Assembly: GCA_050010555.1 (NCBI GenBank)
Contig: JBEKKV010000002.1
Span: forward strand, 1-64,000
Reading direction: 5' to 3'
DNA: 64,000 nucleotides
From: JALHUB01 sp050010555
GTDB taxonomy: Bacteria; Chloroflexota; Dehalococcoidia; DSTF01; JALHUB01
Shown here: piece by piece, positions 26,562-35,647 of the stretch
How the letters are laid out: every line of letters starts with the position of its first letter
Numbering within the stretch: position 1 is the stretch's first letter
Translations under genes and position numbers: made by a program
Notes under the pieces: generated by a model
Seen by the model: the letters and a program-made list of their open reading frames with translations, nothing else
What the model was told of the DNA's origin: nothing
Database searches by the model: none

Positions 26562-26589
26562 TGTACAATTGGTGCGATAGGTTATAAGC

Positions 26590-27288
26590 ATGCCATCACG
26601 CGTCCTGGTTGTCGACGACGAGCGCAACATCGTCCAGCTCGTGCGCCTCTACCTGAGCAAGGAGGGGTTCGAGGTCGACAGCGCCTTTGACGGCAAGCAG
26701 GCCCTGGATAAGGTCCACAGCCATCGTCCCGATCTCATCGTCCTCGACATCATGATGCCGGAGATGGACGGGCTCAGCGTCTGCCGCGAGCTGCGCAAGA
26801 CCAGCAACGTGCCTATCATCATTCTTACCGCCCGCACCGACGACGTCGACAAGGTCGTCGGGCTGGAGCTGGGCGCCGACGATTACGTGACCAAGCCTTT
26901 TAACCCCCGGGAGCTGGTCGCCCGCGTGAAGGCCGTGCTCCGTCGCAGCCAGGGCGCCGACGAGCCCGCCGCCGTTCTTGAAGCCGGCGACCTGCGCCTC
27001 GACGTCCCCCGTCGTGAGGCGACGATCAAGGGCGAGCCACTCAGCCTGCGCGCCAAGGAGTTCGATCTCCTTGCTACTTTTCTGCAGAACGAAGGTCTCG
27101 TGATGGACCGCGAGAGGCTGATCCAGCGCGTTTGGGGGCACGATTTCTATGGCGATAGCCGGACGATAGACGTGCACGTCGCCTGGCTCAGGGAGAAACT
27201 TGCCGGCTCCAGCGCTCAGATCCTCACCGTCTGGGGTATCGGCTACAAGCTCGTGGTGACATCCGATGTTAAGGAGCCTAAGAAGTAA
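26590..27288 (+). CDS. OmpR/PhoB-family response regulator
   Basis: Two-component transcription regulator, 232 residues. The receiver domain (1-120) has acidic D9/D10, phospho-acceptor D53 in IVLDIMMPEMDG, the switch threonine in IILTARTDD and K102 in TKPFNPREL. The DNA-binding winged helix (about 135-228) has RAKEFDLLATFLQNEG and the wing GIGYKLV. It overlaps the histidine kinase gene by 23 bases. Pairing and similarity point to a PhoP/PhoB-like system, but the signal cannot be read from sequence. Confidence 0.92.
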   Translation: MPSRVLVVDDERNIVQLVRLYLSKEGFEVDSAFDGKQALDKVHSHRPDLIVLDIMMPEMDGLSVCRELRKTSNVPIIILTARTDDVDKVVGLELGADDYVTKPFNPRELVARVKAVLRRSQGADEPAAVLEAGDLRLDVPRREATIKGEPLSLRAKEFDLLATFLQNEGLVMDRERLIQRVWGHDFYGDSRTIDVHVAWLREKLAGSSAQILTVWGIGYKLVVTSDVKEPKK

Positions 27289-28717
27289 GCTCATCCTGGC
27301 GTTCGCCGCCGTCATCTTCCTTTGCATCTTGTCGGCGGGCAGCGCCTTTGTGCTCTTCCTTCGCAATCACGAAACGGAGCAGGCGCGGGAGCGAGTGGGC
27401 CGGCTGGCCCAGCCCATCGCCCTGCGCGTGACCTACCTGGAGTGGTACGGCCTCTCGCCGGAGGAGATGCGCCCTTATCTGGAGGACTATGCCACCAGCG
27501 CCGACGTCCGCCTCTTGCTGGTCGACAAGGTAAGCTCGCAGGTCCTCGTAGACACCGACCAACGGCTGGAGGGCCAGACGGTGCAGCCGCTGGAGACGTC
27601 CGGCGGCCCTGAGCGTGTGGGGCCGATCTGGGTCCGGCAGGTCAGCTATAACGAGGGCGGCGAGCATCTTCTGCTATACACGCCGGTCGACACGATGACC
27701 ACTCAACCGAGCGCCGAGCTCCTCAGCCGCTACCGGACGGTTGTCGCCGTCCCTGCCGCGAGCATCAATTCGGCCTGGCGCGACGTGTTCCCCGGCGTAG
27801 GCATCGCCGGCGGGATAGCGCTTCTTATCTCCGTCGTCATCGCGTTCATATTCTCCCGCTCAATCTCCGGCCCGCTGGGCGAGATCACCCGCGCGTCCGA
27901 GGAGATGGCGTGCGGCAACTTCGACCAGCAGATTGCCGTGCGCGGCCGCGACGAAGTCGCTCGTCTGGCCACCGCCTTCAACGCCATGGCGCAAGAGGTC
28001 AACCGTTCGCAGTCGACGTTGCGTCAGTTCCTCGCCGACGCGTCGCACGAGCTGCGCACGCCGCTGACGTCCATTCAAGGCTTTAGCCAAGCTATGGCGG
28101 AGGGCGCGATCGACGAGCCTGCGGAGATGACCGATTCGGCGCGCATCATAAACGAGGAGACGCAGCGGATGCGCGCCCTCGTCGACGACCTGCTCTACCT
28201 GTCGCAGATCGAAGCCGGCCAGGTTAAGATGCAGCCGGAGCCGCTGAATCTAGACAACCTCCTGCGCAACTGCGTCGAGCGCTTCCAGCGGCGGGCGCAG
28301 GAAAAAGACGTGCAGGTGAAGGCCGACCTGCCACCGCTTCCCGCGGTGCGGGGCGACGTGCGCCGGCTGGAGCGCGTCTTCTCCAACCTGCTCGACAACG
28401 CAATCAGGCACACGCCGAAAGAGGGCACCATAACCGTCGCCGCGCAGGCCAGCAACGGCACCGTGCGCGTCGGCATCCACAACACCGGCTCCTTTATACC
28501 GCCGGAGCACCTGCCCCACGTCTGCGAACGCTTCTACCAGGTCAACAAGTCGACGAACGACGAGGGGCATACCGGCCTCGGCCTGGCGATCGCCTCCGAA
28601 GTGGTGCACGGGCACGGCGGAACGTTGTCGGCGCAGAGCTCGCAGCGCGAGGGGACAGAGTTCAGTGTCACCCTGCCGCTGACAGGCCTCCCTCCGGCGC
28701 CACTGCCATCAGCCTAG
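27266..28717 (+). CDS. Membrane sensor histidine kinase
   Basis: Partner of the preceding response regulator, 483 residues. TM1 is about 8-32, an extracytoplasmic sensor domain runs to about 170, TM2 is about 176-197, then HAMP (198-250), HisKA with H261 in DASHELRTPLTSIQGF, and HATPase with NAIRHTPKEG and GHTGLGLAIASEVVHGHGG. All catalytic boxes are intact. The start ATG lies within the regulator gene, indicating translational coupling. The periplasmic domain is of no named type. Confidence 0.92.
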   Translation: MLRSLRSKLILAFAAVIFLCILSAGSAFVLFLRNHETEQARERVGRLAQPIALRVTYLEWYGLSPEEMRPYLEDYATSADVRLLLVDKVSSQVLVDTDQRLEGQTVQPLETSGGPERVGPIWVRQVSYNEGGEHLLLYTPVDTMTTQPSAELLSRYRTVVAVPAASINSAWRDVFPGVGIAGGIALLISVVIAFIFSRSISGPLGEITRASEEMACGNFDQQIAVRGRDEVARLATAFNAMAQEVNRSQSTLRQFLADASHELRTPLTSIQGFSQAMAEGAIDEPAEMTDSARIINEETQRMRALVDDLLYLSQIEAGQVKMQPEPLNLDNLLRNCVERFQRRAQEKDVQVKADLPPLPAVRGDVRRLERVFSNLLDNAIRHTPKEGTITVAAQASNGTVRVGIHNTGSFIPPEHLPHVCERFYQVNKSTNDEGHTGLGLAIASEVVHGHGGTLSAQSSQREGTEFSVTLPLTGLPPAPLPSA

Positions 28718-28827
28718 CCGCAAGCCGGCACGGGACTTGACCGATTCCGCCTTGACTGGCATTCTGATGACGAATTCCAATTCTTCCATCTGATTTTGTC
28801 GGACCGAATTGCGGAGGGAAGGTCATC

Positions 28828-30384
28828 ATGGTTGTCAGCAGCTACTGGCCCAGTCAGGCGCCCTATGAGGAGATACCGGTCTACGAGTTGCTCAGGCGAA
28901 CGGCGGCCACACAGGGCGGCAAAACGGGTGTGATAGGGGCGGATGGTAGTACCCGCACCTACGAGCGCATCTGGAGCGACGCCCGTAAGGTGGCGCATCT
29001 CCTACAGGATAACGGCGTCGTCAAAGGCGAGACCGTCGGCATCTTCTCACCCAACCATATCGATTTTCCCGCCGTATTCTTCGGCTCGCTCCTTGCCGGG
29101 GCAACCGTCACCACGCTCAACCCGTTGTATACACCGCATGAGATTGAGCATCAGCTCGTGGACGCCAAAGCGGTGATCCTGTTCGCCTTCTCCTTCATGA
29201 GGCCTGCTGCCGAAGAGGCCCGCAAGAACTTGCCTCTCGTGCGCAACATCTTCACTATCGATGCGCTGCCCGACGTCCTGGAAGGCGTGTCTGAGGAGTA
29301 CCGTCCGGTAACCATCAACCCGCGAGAGGACATCGCCGCCCTTCCCTACTCAAGCGGGACAACCGGTCTCCCGAAGGGCGTGATGCTCACACATTACAAT
29401 ATCACCTGCGATGTCAAGCAAGGGCACGCGACGAGGGAGATACCCTCGGACATGGTAGGCCTCTGGTTGCTTCCCTTGTTTCACATCTATGGGATGACCG
29501 TGCTCATGAGCAGTGGCATCGCAACGGCAAACACGGGCGTCGTAATGTTGCGCTTCGACGTCGAGCAGATGATGCAGCTCATCGAGAAGCACCGGATCAC
29601 CGATCTCTATCTTGCCCCGCCGGCCATACTGGCGATGGTCAACCTGCCGGATCCTTCCCGCTACGACGCGTCGTCGCTGCGGCTCATCAGCTCCGGCGCG
29701 GCGCCGCTGGCGCTGGAGCTGGCGGAGCGGGCGAAGGCGATGTTCAAGTGCATCGTCACGCAAGGATACGGCATGACGGAGACGAGCCCCACGGTGAACA
29801 CCCAGCCCTTCGACAAGATAAAGATCGAATCGGTCGGCCCGCCGTTCCCGGACACGCTGGAGAAGATCGTCAGCCTGGACAGCGGCGAAGAGCTGCCCAC
29901 CGGCGGCGTCGGGGAGCTGATGGTGAAGGGCCCGCAGGTCATGAAGGGCTACTGGAACAACCCGAAGGAGACCGCGGACTGTCTTACCCCAGACGGCTGG
30001 CTGCACACCGGCGACATTGCCCGCTTCGACGAGGACGGCTACCTGTACCTGATCGAGCGGAAGAAAGAGATGATCAAGTACAAGGGCTACCAGGTGGCGC
30101 CGGCGGAGTTGGAGGCTCTCCTCTACGAGCATCCTGCCGTTCTCGACGCGGCGGTTATACCGAAGCCGGACGAGGCGGGCGGCGAGATACCGAAGGCCTG
30201 CGTGGTACTGAGGCCGGAGAAGCAGGCGAGCGCCGAGGAGCTGATGACGTTCATCGCCGGGAAAGTGGCGCCGTACAAGAAGATCCGGGAAGTGGAGTTC
30301 ATGGACGCCATCCCGAAGACGCTCTCGGGCAAGATACTGCGCCGCGACCTGATCCAGCGGGAGAAAGAGCGCCTGGCCAAGTAG
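28828..30384 (+). CDS. Acyl-CoA synthetase (4-coumarate/long-chain fatty acid CoA ligase type), copy 1
   Basis: ANL-superfamily enzyme of 518 residues that activates a carboxylic acid as acyl-AMP and then acyl-CoA. Motifs are the P-loop-like LPYSSGTTGLPKGVMLTHYN, the adenine-binding QGYGMTETSP, the hinge TGDIARFDEDGYLYLIERKKEMIKYKGYQ and the catalytic lysine in PKTLSGKILRRDL. Architecture is closest to 4CL-like ligases; the substrate is unknown. It is followed directly by a paralogue. The first half differs in codon use from the second, while the last 380 bases are almost identical to the paralogue, a sign of gene conversion. GGAGGGAAGG precedes the ATG. Confidence 0.9.
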   Translation: MVVSSYWPSQAPYEEIPVYELLRRTAATQGGKTGVIGADGSTRTYERIWSDARKVAHLLQDNGVVKGETVGIFSPNHIDFPAVFFGSLLAGATVTTLNPLYTPHEIEHQLVDAKAVILFAFSFMRPAAEEARKNLPLVRNIFTIDALPDVLEGVSEEYRPVTINPREDIAALPYSSGTTGLPKGVMLTHYNITCDVKQGHATREIPSDMVGLWLLPLFHIYGMTVLMSSGIATANTGVVMLRFDVEQMMQLIEKHRITDLYLAPPAILAMVNLPDPSRYDASSLRLISSGAAPLALELAERAKAMFKCIVTQGYGMTETSPTVNTQPFDKIKIESVGPPFPDTLEKIVSLDSGEELPTGGVGELMVKGPQVMKGYWNNPKETADCLTPDGWLHTGDIARFDEDGYLYLIERKKEMIKYKGYQVAPAELEALLYEHPAVLDAAVIPKPDEAGGEIPKACVVLRPEKQASAEELMTFIAGKVAPYKKIREVEFMDAIPKTLSGKILRRDLIQREKERLAK

Positions 30385-30456
30385 AGGCCGCGCCCCCAAA
30401 AGGCGGGCGGGCAGGCGTGCCCCGGTTTGTCTCGATGAGTGGAGGCAGGTGATGGC

Positions 30457-32010
30457 ATGATCGTCTCCAGCTACTGGCCCAGCCAGGCGCCATACCCGGA
30501 ACAGCCGCTGCCGGACATTCTCGTCAACTCCGCGGAGACCTTCGGCGAGAAGATCGCCCTGGTCAGCGCCGACGGCTCGACGCGCACCTACGCCCGCGTC
30601 CTCAGCGACGCCCGCAAAGTCGCGCGACTCCTCCAGGACAACGGCGTCCAGAAGGGCGACAAGGTCGGCATCTTCTCGCCCAATCACATCGAGTACCCGG
30701 CCGTCTTCTACGGCTCGCTGCTCGCCGGCGCCACGGTGACGACGCTCAATCCGCTGTACACGGCGCACGAGATCGCGACCCAGCTCGGCGATGCGCAGGC
30801 CGTCGTCCTCTTCGCCTTCACGCCGATGGCCGCCGCCGTCGAGGAGGCGCGGAAGAGCCTGCCGCTGCTGCGCAAGGTCTTCCCAATCGACGACCTGCCG
30901 TCGGTCCTGGAAGGCGTCCCGGAGGATTTCCGGCAGGTCGCGATCGACGTTCACGAGGACATTGCCGCCCTTCCCTACTCCAGCGGCACCACCGGCCTGC
31001 CCAAGGGCGTGATGCTCACCCATTTCAACATCTTCGCGAACGTCACGCAGGGGCTGGCCACTCGCTTCTTCAACTCGGACATGGTGGGCCTCTGGACGCT
31101 GCCGCTCTTCCACATCTACGGCATGACGGTGCTGATGAGCGCCTCCCTGGCCCGCGGCGGCACCGGCGTGGTGATGGCGCGCTTCGACGTCGAGCAGATG
31201 CTCCAGCTCATCCAGCAGCACCGGATAACCGACCTCTACCTGGCGCCGCCGGCCATCCTGGCGATGGTGAACGCCCATCCCGAGCGCTACGACACGTCGT
31301 CGCTGCAGGTTATCAGCTCCGGCGCGGCGCCGCTGCCGCTGGAGATAGGCGAGCGCGCCAAAACGCTGTTCAAGTGCATCGTCTCGCAGGGATACGGCAT
31401 GACGGAGACGAGCCCGACGATCAACACGAACCCTTTCGAGCGCATCAAGCTCGAATCGGTGGGTCCGCCTTCGCCCGACACGCTGGAGAAGATCGTAAGC
31501 CCGGACACGGGCGACGAGCTGCCCGTAGGCGAGGTGGGCGAGCTCATGGTGAAGGGTCCGCAGGTCATGAAGGGCTACTGGAACAACCCGAAGGAGACGG
31601 CGGACTGCCTCACTTCCGACGGCTGGCTACGTACCGGCGATATCGGCCGCTTCGATGAGGACGGCTACCTGTACCTGATCGAGCGGAAGAAAGAGATGAT
31701 CAAGTACAAGGGCTACCAGGTGGCGCCGGCGGAGCTGGAGGCGCTCTTGCACCAGCACCCCGCCGTTCTCGACGCGGCGGTTATACCGAAGCCGGACGAG
31801 GCGGGCGGCGAGATACCGAAGGCCTGCGTGGTGCTGAGGCCGGAGAAGCAGGCGAGCGCCGAAGAGCTGATGACGTTCATCGCGGGGAAAGTGGCGCCGT
31901 ACAAGAAGATCCGGGAAGTGGAGTTTATGGATGCCATCCCGAAGACGCTATCGGGCAAGATACTGCGCCGCGACCTGATCCAGCGGGAGAAGGAGCGGCT
32001 GGCCAAGTAG
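30457..32010 (+). CDS. Acyl-CoA synthetase, copy 2 (tandem paralogue)
   Basis: Second ANL acyl-CoA ligase, 517 residues, with the same motifs (LPYSSGTTGLPKGVMLTHFN, QGYGMTETSP, TGDIGRFDEDGYLYL, PKTLSGKILRR). ATG 30457 aligns with the start of copy 1 (both begin M-V/I-VSSYWPSQAPY) and has GGAGG at 30441-30445; a GTG at 30439 is less likely. Protein similarity is moderate in the N-terminal domain and nearly complete in the C-terminal lid domain. The two probably differ in acid specificity because the substrate pocket lies in the diverged part. Confidence 0.9.
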   Translation: MIVSSYWPSQAPYPEQPLPDILVNSAETFGEKIALVSADGSTRTYARVLSDARKVARLLQDNGVQKGDKVGIFSPNHIEYPAVFYGSLLAGATVTTLNPLYTAHEIATQLGDAQAVVLFAFTPMAAAVEEARKSLPLLRKVFPIDDLPSVLEGVPEDFRQVAIDVHEDIAALPYSSGTTGLPKGVMLTHFNIFANVTQGLATRFFNSDMVGLWTLPLFHIYGMTVLMSASLARGGTGVVMARFDVEQMLQLIQQHRITDLYLAPPAILAMVNAHPERYDTSSLQVISSGAAPLPLEIGERAKTLFKCIVSQGYGMTETSPTINTNPFERIKLESVGPPSPDTLEKIVSPDTGDELPVGEVGELMVKGPQVMKGYWNNPKETADCLTSDGWLRTGDIGRFDEDGYLYLIERKKEMIKYKGYQVAPAELEALLHQHPAVLDAAVIPKPDEAGGEIPKACVVLRPEKQASAEELMTFIAGKVAPYKKIREVEFMDAIPKTLSGKILRRDLIQREKERLAK

Positions 32011-32098
32011 AGGCGGGCCTCCGTGCCTGCCCGTGAGGTCGCTCGTTCGTGCGGACAAGATGTCCGCGCTACGCGAAATCTTCGGGAACAAGAAGAAA

Positions 32099-32126
32099 AG
32101 AGAGGCGGGACAACTCCCGCCTCTCT
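32099..32126. terminator. Intrinsic terminator between convergent genes
   Basis: AGAGAGGCGGGA (32099-32110), loop CAAC and TCCCGCCTCTCT (32115-32126) form a perfect 12-bp stem. An A-rich stretch precedes it and CGCTATTTCC follows, so it can serve both the acyl-CoA ligase genes (plus) and the surface protein gene (minus). Confidence 0.75.
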
Positions 32127-32202
32127 CGCTATTTCCTAACAGACTCCCTACCTGCTCGAATGCAGGCCAGTGTTTCGTTTATCCCGTGATCGCCAGGCTA
32201 GC

Positions 32203-33114
32203 CTAGCGTGCGCGCTTGACGAGCACCGCGCCCGAGGCCAGCAGCAAAACTCCGCCCAGCAGACCAAGCGCCAGCGGCAGCGGAGACGATCCGCCGCCGG
32301 ACGACGGCCCGGTACCGGTAAGCGGGCCGGTAAGCGAGGGGGCAACGACTGCTGCCGGTGGAACCACCGGCCGCGCGGTCGGGACTACGACCGTCGGGAA
32401 CGGCGTTGCCGTCGGGCCGGACGTCGGCGTTGCCGTGGCGCCCGTTACGTCGACGTCCACCGAGTCACAGTTGCTGCTGCCATTGTCCGAATCGGCGCAT
32501 GCCTCATTGGTGATCGTGTCACCGTCTTCGGCGGCCGAGTTGAGCGTGACGACCATCTCCAGGGTGACCTCTTGGTCGGAGTCCAGGTTGTCGCTGGTGG
32601 TCCACCTGACGGTGTTGTCGTCATCGCAGCTATTGGTGATGGCAGTGTCGTCAAAGTTGAGACCGCCGTCGTCCGTGACGGACGCGCTTGTGCAGTCCAC
32701 ACGGTCGGGAACGTTGTCAGTCACATCGAGGTTGCTGCAGGAACCCGAGGTGGCTTCGTTCCTTACCCTGATCGTGTAGGTGATCTGGCCGCCCACGGGT
32801 ACTGTCGATTCGTCGGATTCCTTGGTGACGTGCAAATCGCAAACGGTGCTGGTAGCCGTGGCCGCTACAGCCGTCGCGGTTTGGGATACCGACGTGGCGG
32901 TTGCCCCTACGTTCGGCGTGGCCGTGGCCGTGGCCGTCGGCGCTGCCGTTTCCGTTTCCGCTACGGACGTCGCGCTGGCTTGTGCCGTGGCGGTCTGGTC
33001 GTCGGTAGCATATACGGCAGATCCCGGCGAAGAGGCCACGAATGCTCCCACTACTAGGGCGAGCCCCGCTACTGCGGCCACCGCCCACAACCAGGATCCT
33101 TTCCATCTCTCCAT
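32203..33114 (-). CDS. DUF11-domain surface protein with Thr/Ala-rich linkers and membrane anchor
   Basis: Exported protein of 303 residues. Signal peptide or N-terminal anchor at about 5-30 (WLWAVAAVAGLALVVGAFVA), then a Thr/Ala-rich low-complexity linker with repeated TATAT and ATSV units, one DUF11 Ig-like domain (about 95-215, VTKESDESTVPVGGQITYTI...NLDVTDNVPD), a second Thr/Pro-rich linker and a C-terminal helix LALGLLGGVLLLASGAVLV ending in KRAR. AAGGAG seven bases before ATG 33114 supports this start over one six codons earlier. Probably a cell-surface structural protein; the linkers are likely glycosylated or flexible stalks (inference). Confidence 0.75.
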   Translation of the reverse strand: MERWKGSWLWAVAAVAGLALVVGAFVASSPGSAVYATDDQTATAQASATSVAETETAAPTATATATPNVGATATSVSQTATAVAATATSTVCDLHVTKESDESTVPVGGQITYTIRVRNEATSGSCSNLDVTDNVPDRVDCTSASVTDDGGLNFDDTAITNSCDDDNTVRWTTSDNLDSDQEVTLEMVVTLNSAAEDGDTITNEACADSDNGSSNCDSVDVDVTGATATPTSGPTATPFPTVVVPTARPVVPPAAVVAPSLTGPLTGTGPSSGGGSSPLPLALGLLGGVLLLASGAVLVKRAR

Positions 33115-33180
33115 ATTGAGTCTCCTTCTCAACTAGTCCGCCGCGGCGGACGCATGCGGTCCCCGCCTTATTCAAGAAAT

Positions 33181-33210
33181 ATTTTGAACGATAAGCTGAA
33201 TCTTTGTCAA
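33181..33210 (-). promoter_or_regulatory. Probable promoter of the DUF11 surface protein gene
   Basis: TTGACA on the minus strand (complement of 33205-33210) with CAAAAT 18 bases downstream (33181-33186). The -35 is perfect and the -10 is weak. The rest of the gap 33115-33326 is AT-richer than its surroundings and holds nothing else recognised. Confidence 0.4.
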
Positions 33211-33326
33211 CCCCAGTCCATCGGGGATGAATAGCTCCTGAAACCTCTCTGTTTGTCCTGCTGATTCAAGACGGGAGATAGAGGCGCAATATGTAACAGT
33301 TCTGAGGGATAGACCAGGCCCCGCCG

Positions 33327-34574
33327 CTATTCCACCGGAATGCCCGGCGCCGGGAAGGGCGCGCAGAACTCCTTCACTTCGTTGCGCACGCGCTCCAGCG
33401 TCTGCTCGTCGTCCGCATTTGCGACGACTTCGTCCATCCAGACGACGATTCGGCGCATTTCCGGCTCCTTCATGCCGCGGGAGGTGACGGCCGGGCTGCC
33501 GATGCGGATGCCGCTGGGGCTGAACGGCTTGCGCGGGTCGAAGGGGACGGTGTTGGCGTTGACGACGATTCCCGCCCGGTCCAACGCCTTCGAGGCCTTC
33601 TTGCCGGTGACGCCCTTGTTCGTGAGGTCGATGAGGACGAGGTGGTTGTCGGTGCCGCCGGAGACGAGCTGAAAGCCGCGCTCCAGCAGCTCGCCGGCCA
33701 GCGCCTTGGCGTTCCGGACAACCTGCGCGCCGTACTCCTTGAACTCCGGCGACGCCGCCTCTTTCAGGGCGACGGCGATGGCGGCGGTCGTGTGGTCATG
33801 CGGGCCGCCCTGGAGCGCCGGGAAGACCGCGCGGTCGATGCTCTGCGCGAACTGCTCGCGGCACATGATCATGGCGCCGCGGGGGCCGCGGAGCGTCTTG
33901 TGGGTCGTCGTGGTGATGACGTCGGCGTAGGGCGCCGGGTCGGGATGGACGCCGGCGGCGATGAGCCCCGCAATATGGGCGATGTCGGCCAGAAAGTAGG
34001 CGTCGACCTCTTTCGCAATGTCGGCGAAGGCCTTGAAGTCCCACAGGCGCGGGTAGGCCGTGGCGCCGCAGACGATGACCTTCGGGCGCGCCTCCTTGGC
34101 GAGCGCGCGCACAGCGTCGTAGTCGACCAGGTTCGTCTGCCGGTCGACGGTGTACTGGACGGAGTGATAGAAGCGGGCGGAGAAGTTGACCTCCCAGCCG
34201 TGCGTCAGGTGACCGCCGTGAGGCAGGCTGAGGCCCATTATCGTGTCGCCGGGCTGCAGGAGCGCGTAGTAGGCGGCCATGTTCGCGGGCGAACCGGAGT
34301 AGGGCTGGACGTTGGCGTGGTCGACGCCGAAGAGGCTCTTGGCCCGCTGGATCGCCAGCTCCTCGATGGCGTCGACGTAGCGCTGGCCTTCGTAGTAGCG
34401 CTTGCCGGCGTACCCCTCGGAGTACTTGTTCGTCAGCACCGAGCCCAGGGCCTGGATGACCGCCGCCGAGGCGTAGTTCTCCGACGGGATGAGGCGCAGC
34501 GTCTCGAACTCGTAGCGCGCCTCAGCCTCCACCAGCGCGTAGACCTCCGGGTCGACCTGCTGCAGCTCCTTCAA
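33327..34574 (-). CDS. glyA: Serine hydroxymethyltransferase
   Basis: Interconverts serine and glycine with tetrahydrofolate, 415 residues, PLP enzyme. The Schiff-base lysine is K226 in TTTTHKTLRGPRG; LIPSENYAS and YAGKRYYEG are also characteristic. The start is TTG 34574, five bases after AAGGAGG. It is last in the lysA-holB-ricT-glyA series on this strand. With the glycine cleavage operon it links serine and glycine to one-carbon metabolism. Confidence 0.96.
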   Translation of the reverse strand: MKELQQVDPEVYALVEAEARYEFETLRLIPSENYASAAVIQALGSVLTNKYSEGYAGKRYYEGQRYVDAIEELAIQRAKSLFGVDHANVQPYSGSPANMAAYYALLQPGDTIMGLSLPHGGHLTHGWEVNFSARFYHSVQYTVDRQTNLVDYDAVRALAKEARPKVIVCGATAYPRLWDFKAFADIAKEVDAYFLADIAHIAGLIAAGVHPDPAPYADVITTTTHKTLRGPRGAMIMCREQFAQSIDRAVFPALQGGPHDHTTAAIAVALKEAASPEFKEYGAQVVRNAKALAGELLERGFQLVSGGTDNHLVLIDLTNKGVTGKKASKALDRAGIVVNANTVPFDPRKPFSPSGIRIGSPAVTSRGMKEPEMRRIVVWMDEVVANADDEQTLERVRNEVKEFCAPFPAPGIPVE

Positions 34575-34598
34575 ACCAACCTCCTTGCGGTCCTTCTG

Positions 34599-35624
34599 CT
34601 ACGACGGTTGTGGCGGATTATCGTTTCGCGGGCCCTGGCCCCGGCGTCCGCGCCCGCCGCGACGGCGTCTTCGCCTGTGCGGCTCAGCTTCGCTCTGCTC
34701 TGCCGCGGCCTGCGCCGGAGGCTGCGACCGAGGCGGCGTCTCTGCTGCCGGCTGAAGCTCTTCCTTCACAAGCTCCGCCGGACGGACCGTGGTGCCGTAC
34801 TGGCCGCGCAGCTCGTCCATCGACATGTCGACAACAGTCAGCGTGTCCGCCATGCGCAGCGAGACGGTCTGCTTGAGGACGTGCACAGCGATGAGCTTCG
34901 CCTCGCCGGCCGGCGTCGAGAGCATTTGCCCCACCTTGGGGAGCTTGCCGCGCAGCTCGCGGTACTGCTCGTGTTCGTAGGCCAGGCAGCAAAGGAGGCG
35001 GCCGCAGACGCCGGATATCTTCGACGGGTTCAGCGGCACGTCCTGCTCCTTCGCCATCCGGATCGATATCGACGGGAAGGCGGCGAGCCAGGAGCGGCAA
35101 CACAGCGTATAGCCGCACTGGCCGATATCGCCGGCGAGCTTCGCGCGATCGCGCTCGCCCACCTGGAGGAGCTGCACCCGCTTCTGCAGGGCCGACGAGA
35201 GGTCTCGCACGAGGGCGCGGAAGTCGACGCGCTGTTGGGCGGTGAAATAGAGCGTGAGTCGGGAGCCCTCCAGGTTGGATTCGCCGCCGACCAGGCGCAT
35301 GTCCAGGCCGTGCTCGTCCACCTTCTTGCGCGCGAGCGTCAGGTCGGAGTGGACTTCGCCTCGGAGCGAGTCCGCCTTCGCGATGTCTTCGTCGTCGGCG
35401 ACGCGGAGAACGGGATCGAGCTGGTCGCCGATCTCTTCGGCCACCACCTGCTCCGGCGCGATAACCACTCGCCCGACGGACGAGCCGCGCGCCGTCTGAA
35501 CGACGACCCGCTGGCCTGTCTTCAACTCGATGTCCTTGGCGTCGAAGTAGCACACTCTGCCGGCGCCGTCGAAGCGGACACCGGCAATGCGACGCGGCGT
35601 CGCTGTCACTGGTTCTTCGGTCAT
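34599..35624 (-). CDS. PSP1/RicT (YaaT)-family protein
   Basis: 341-residue protein of the PSP1 C-terminal domain family. The core has the conserved cysteine cluster GYTLCCRSWL...ISGVCGRLLCCLAYEHEQY, which in Bacillus RicT helps bind Fe-S clusters in a complex that affects RNase Y and development. The C-terminal 60 residues form a basic, Arg/Gly-rich tail (RRRRRRGGRGRRGQG) that may bind nucleic acid. ATG 35624 (MTEEPVTATPRR) is chosen; the open frame upstream is a shadow of holB. The arrangement holB-ricT is the same as in Bacillus, which supports the call. Confidence 0.88.
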   Translation of the reverse strand: MTEEPVTATPRRIAGVRFDGAGRVCYFDAKDIELKTGQRVVVQTARGSSVGRVVIAPEQVVAEEIGDQLDPVLRVADDEDIAKADSLRGEVHSDLTLARKKVDEHGLDMRLVGGESNLEGSRLTLYFTAQQRVDFRALVRDLSSALQKRVQLLQVGERDRAKLAGDIGQCGYTLCCRSWLAAFPSISIRMAKEQDVPLNPSKISGVCGRLLCCLAYEHEQYRELRGKLPKVGQMLSTPAGEAKLIAVHVLKQTVSLRMADTLTVVDMSMDELRGQYGTTVRPAELVKEELQPAAETPPRSQPPAQAAAEQSEAEPHRRRRRRGGRGRRGQGPRNDNPPQPS

Positions 35625-35647
35625 ATCTGCAAGCTCTCCGCTCCGTC

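Larger units (their letters stand above)
26207..26589. other. 383-base divergent intergenic region with regulatory sites
   Basis: This space separates the zinc-ribbon gene from the response regulator gene. It holds a promoter for the zinc-ribbon gene (26317-26346), four direct hexamers at an 11-base period (26443-26481), a perfect inverted repeat (26543-26561) and a -10-like TACAAT (26564-26569). The stretch 26350-26440 shows nothing recognised. Confidence 0.6.
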
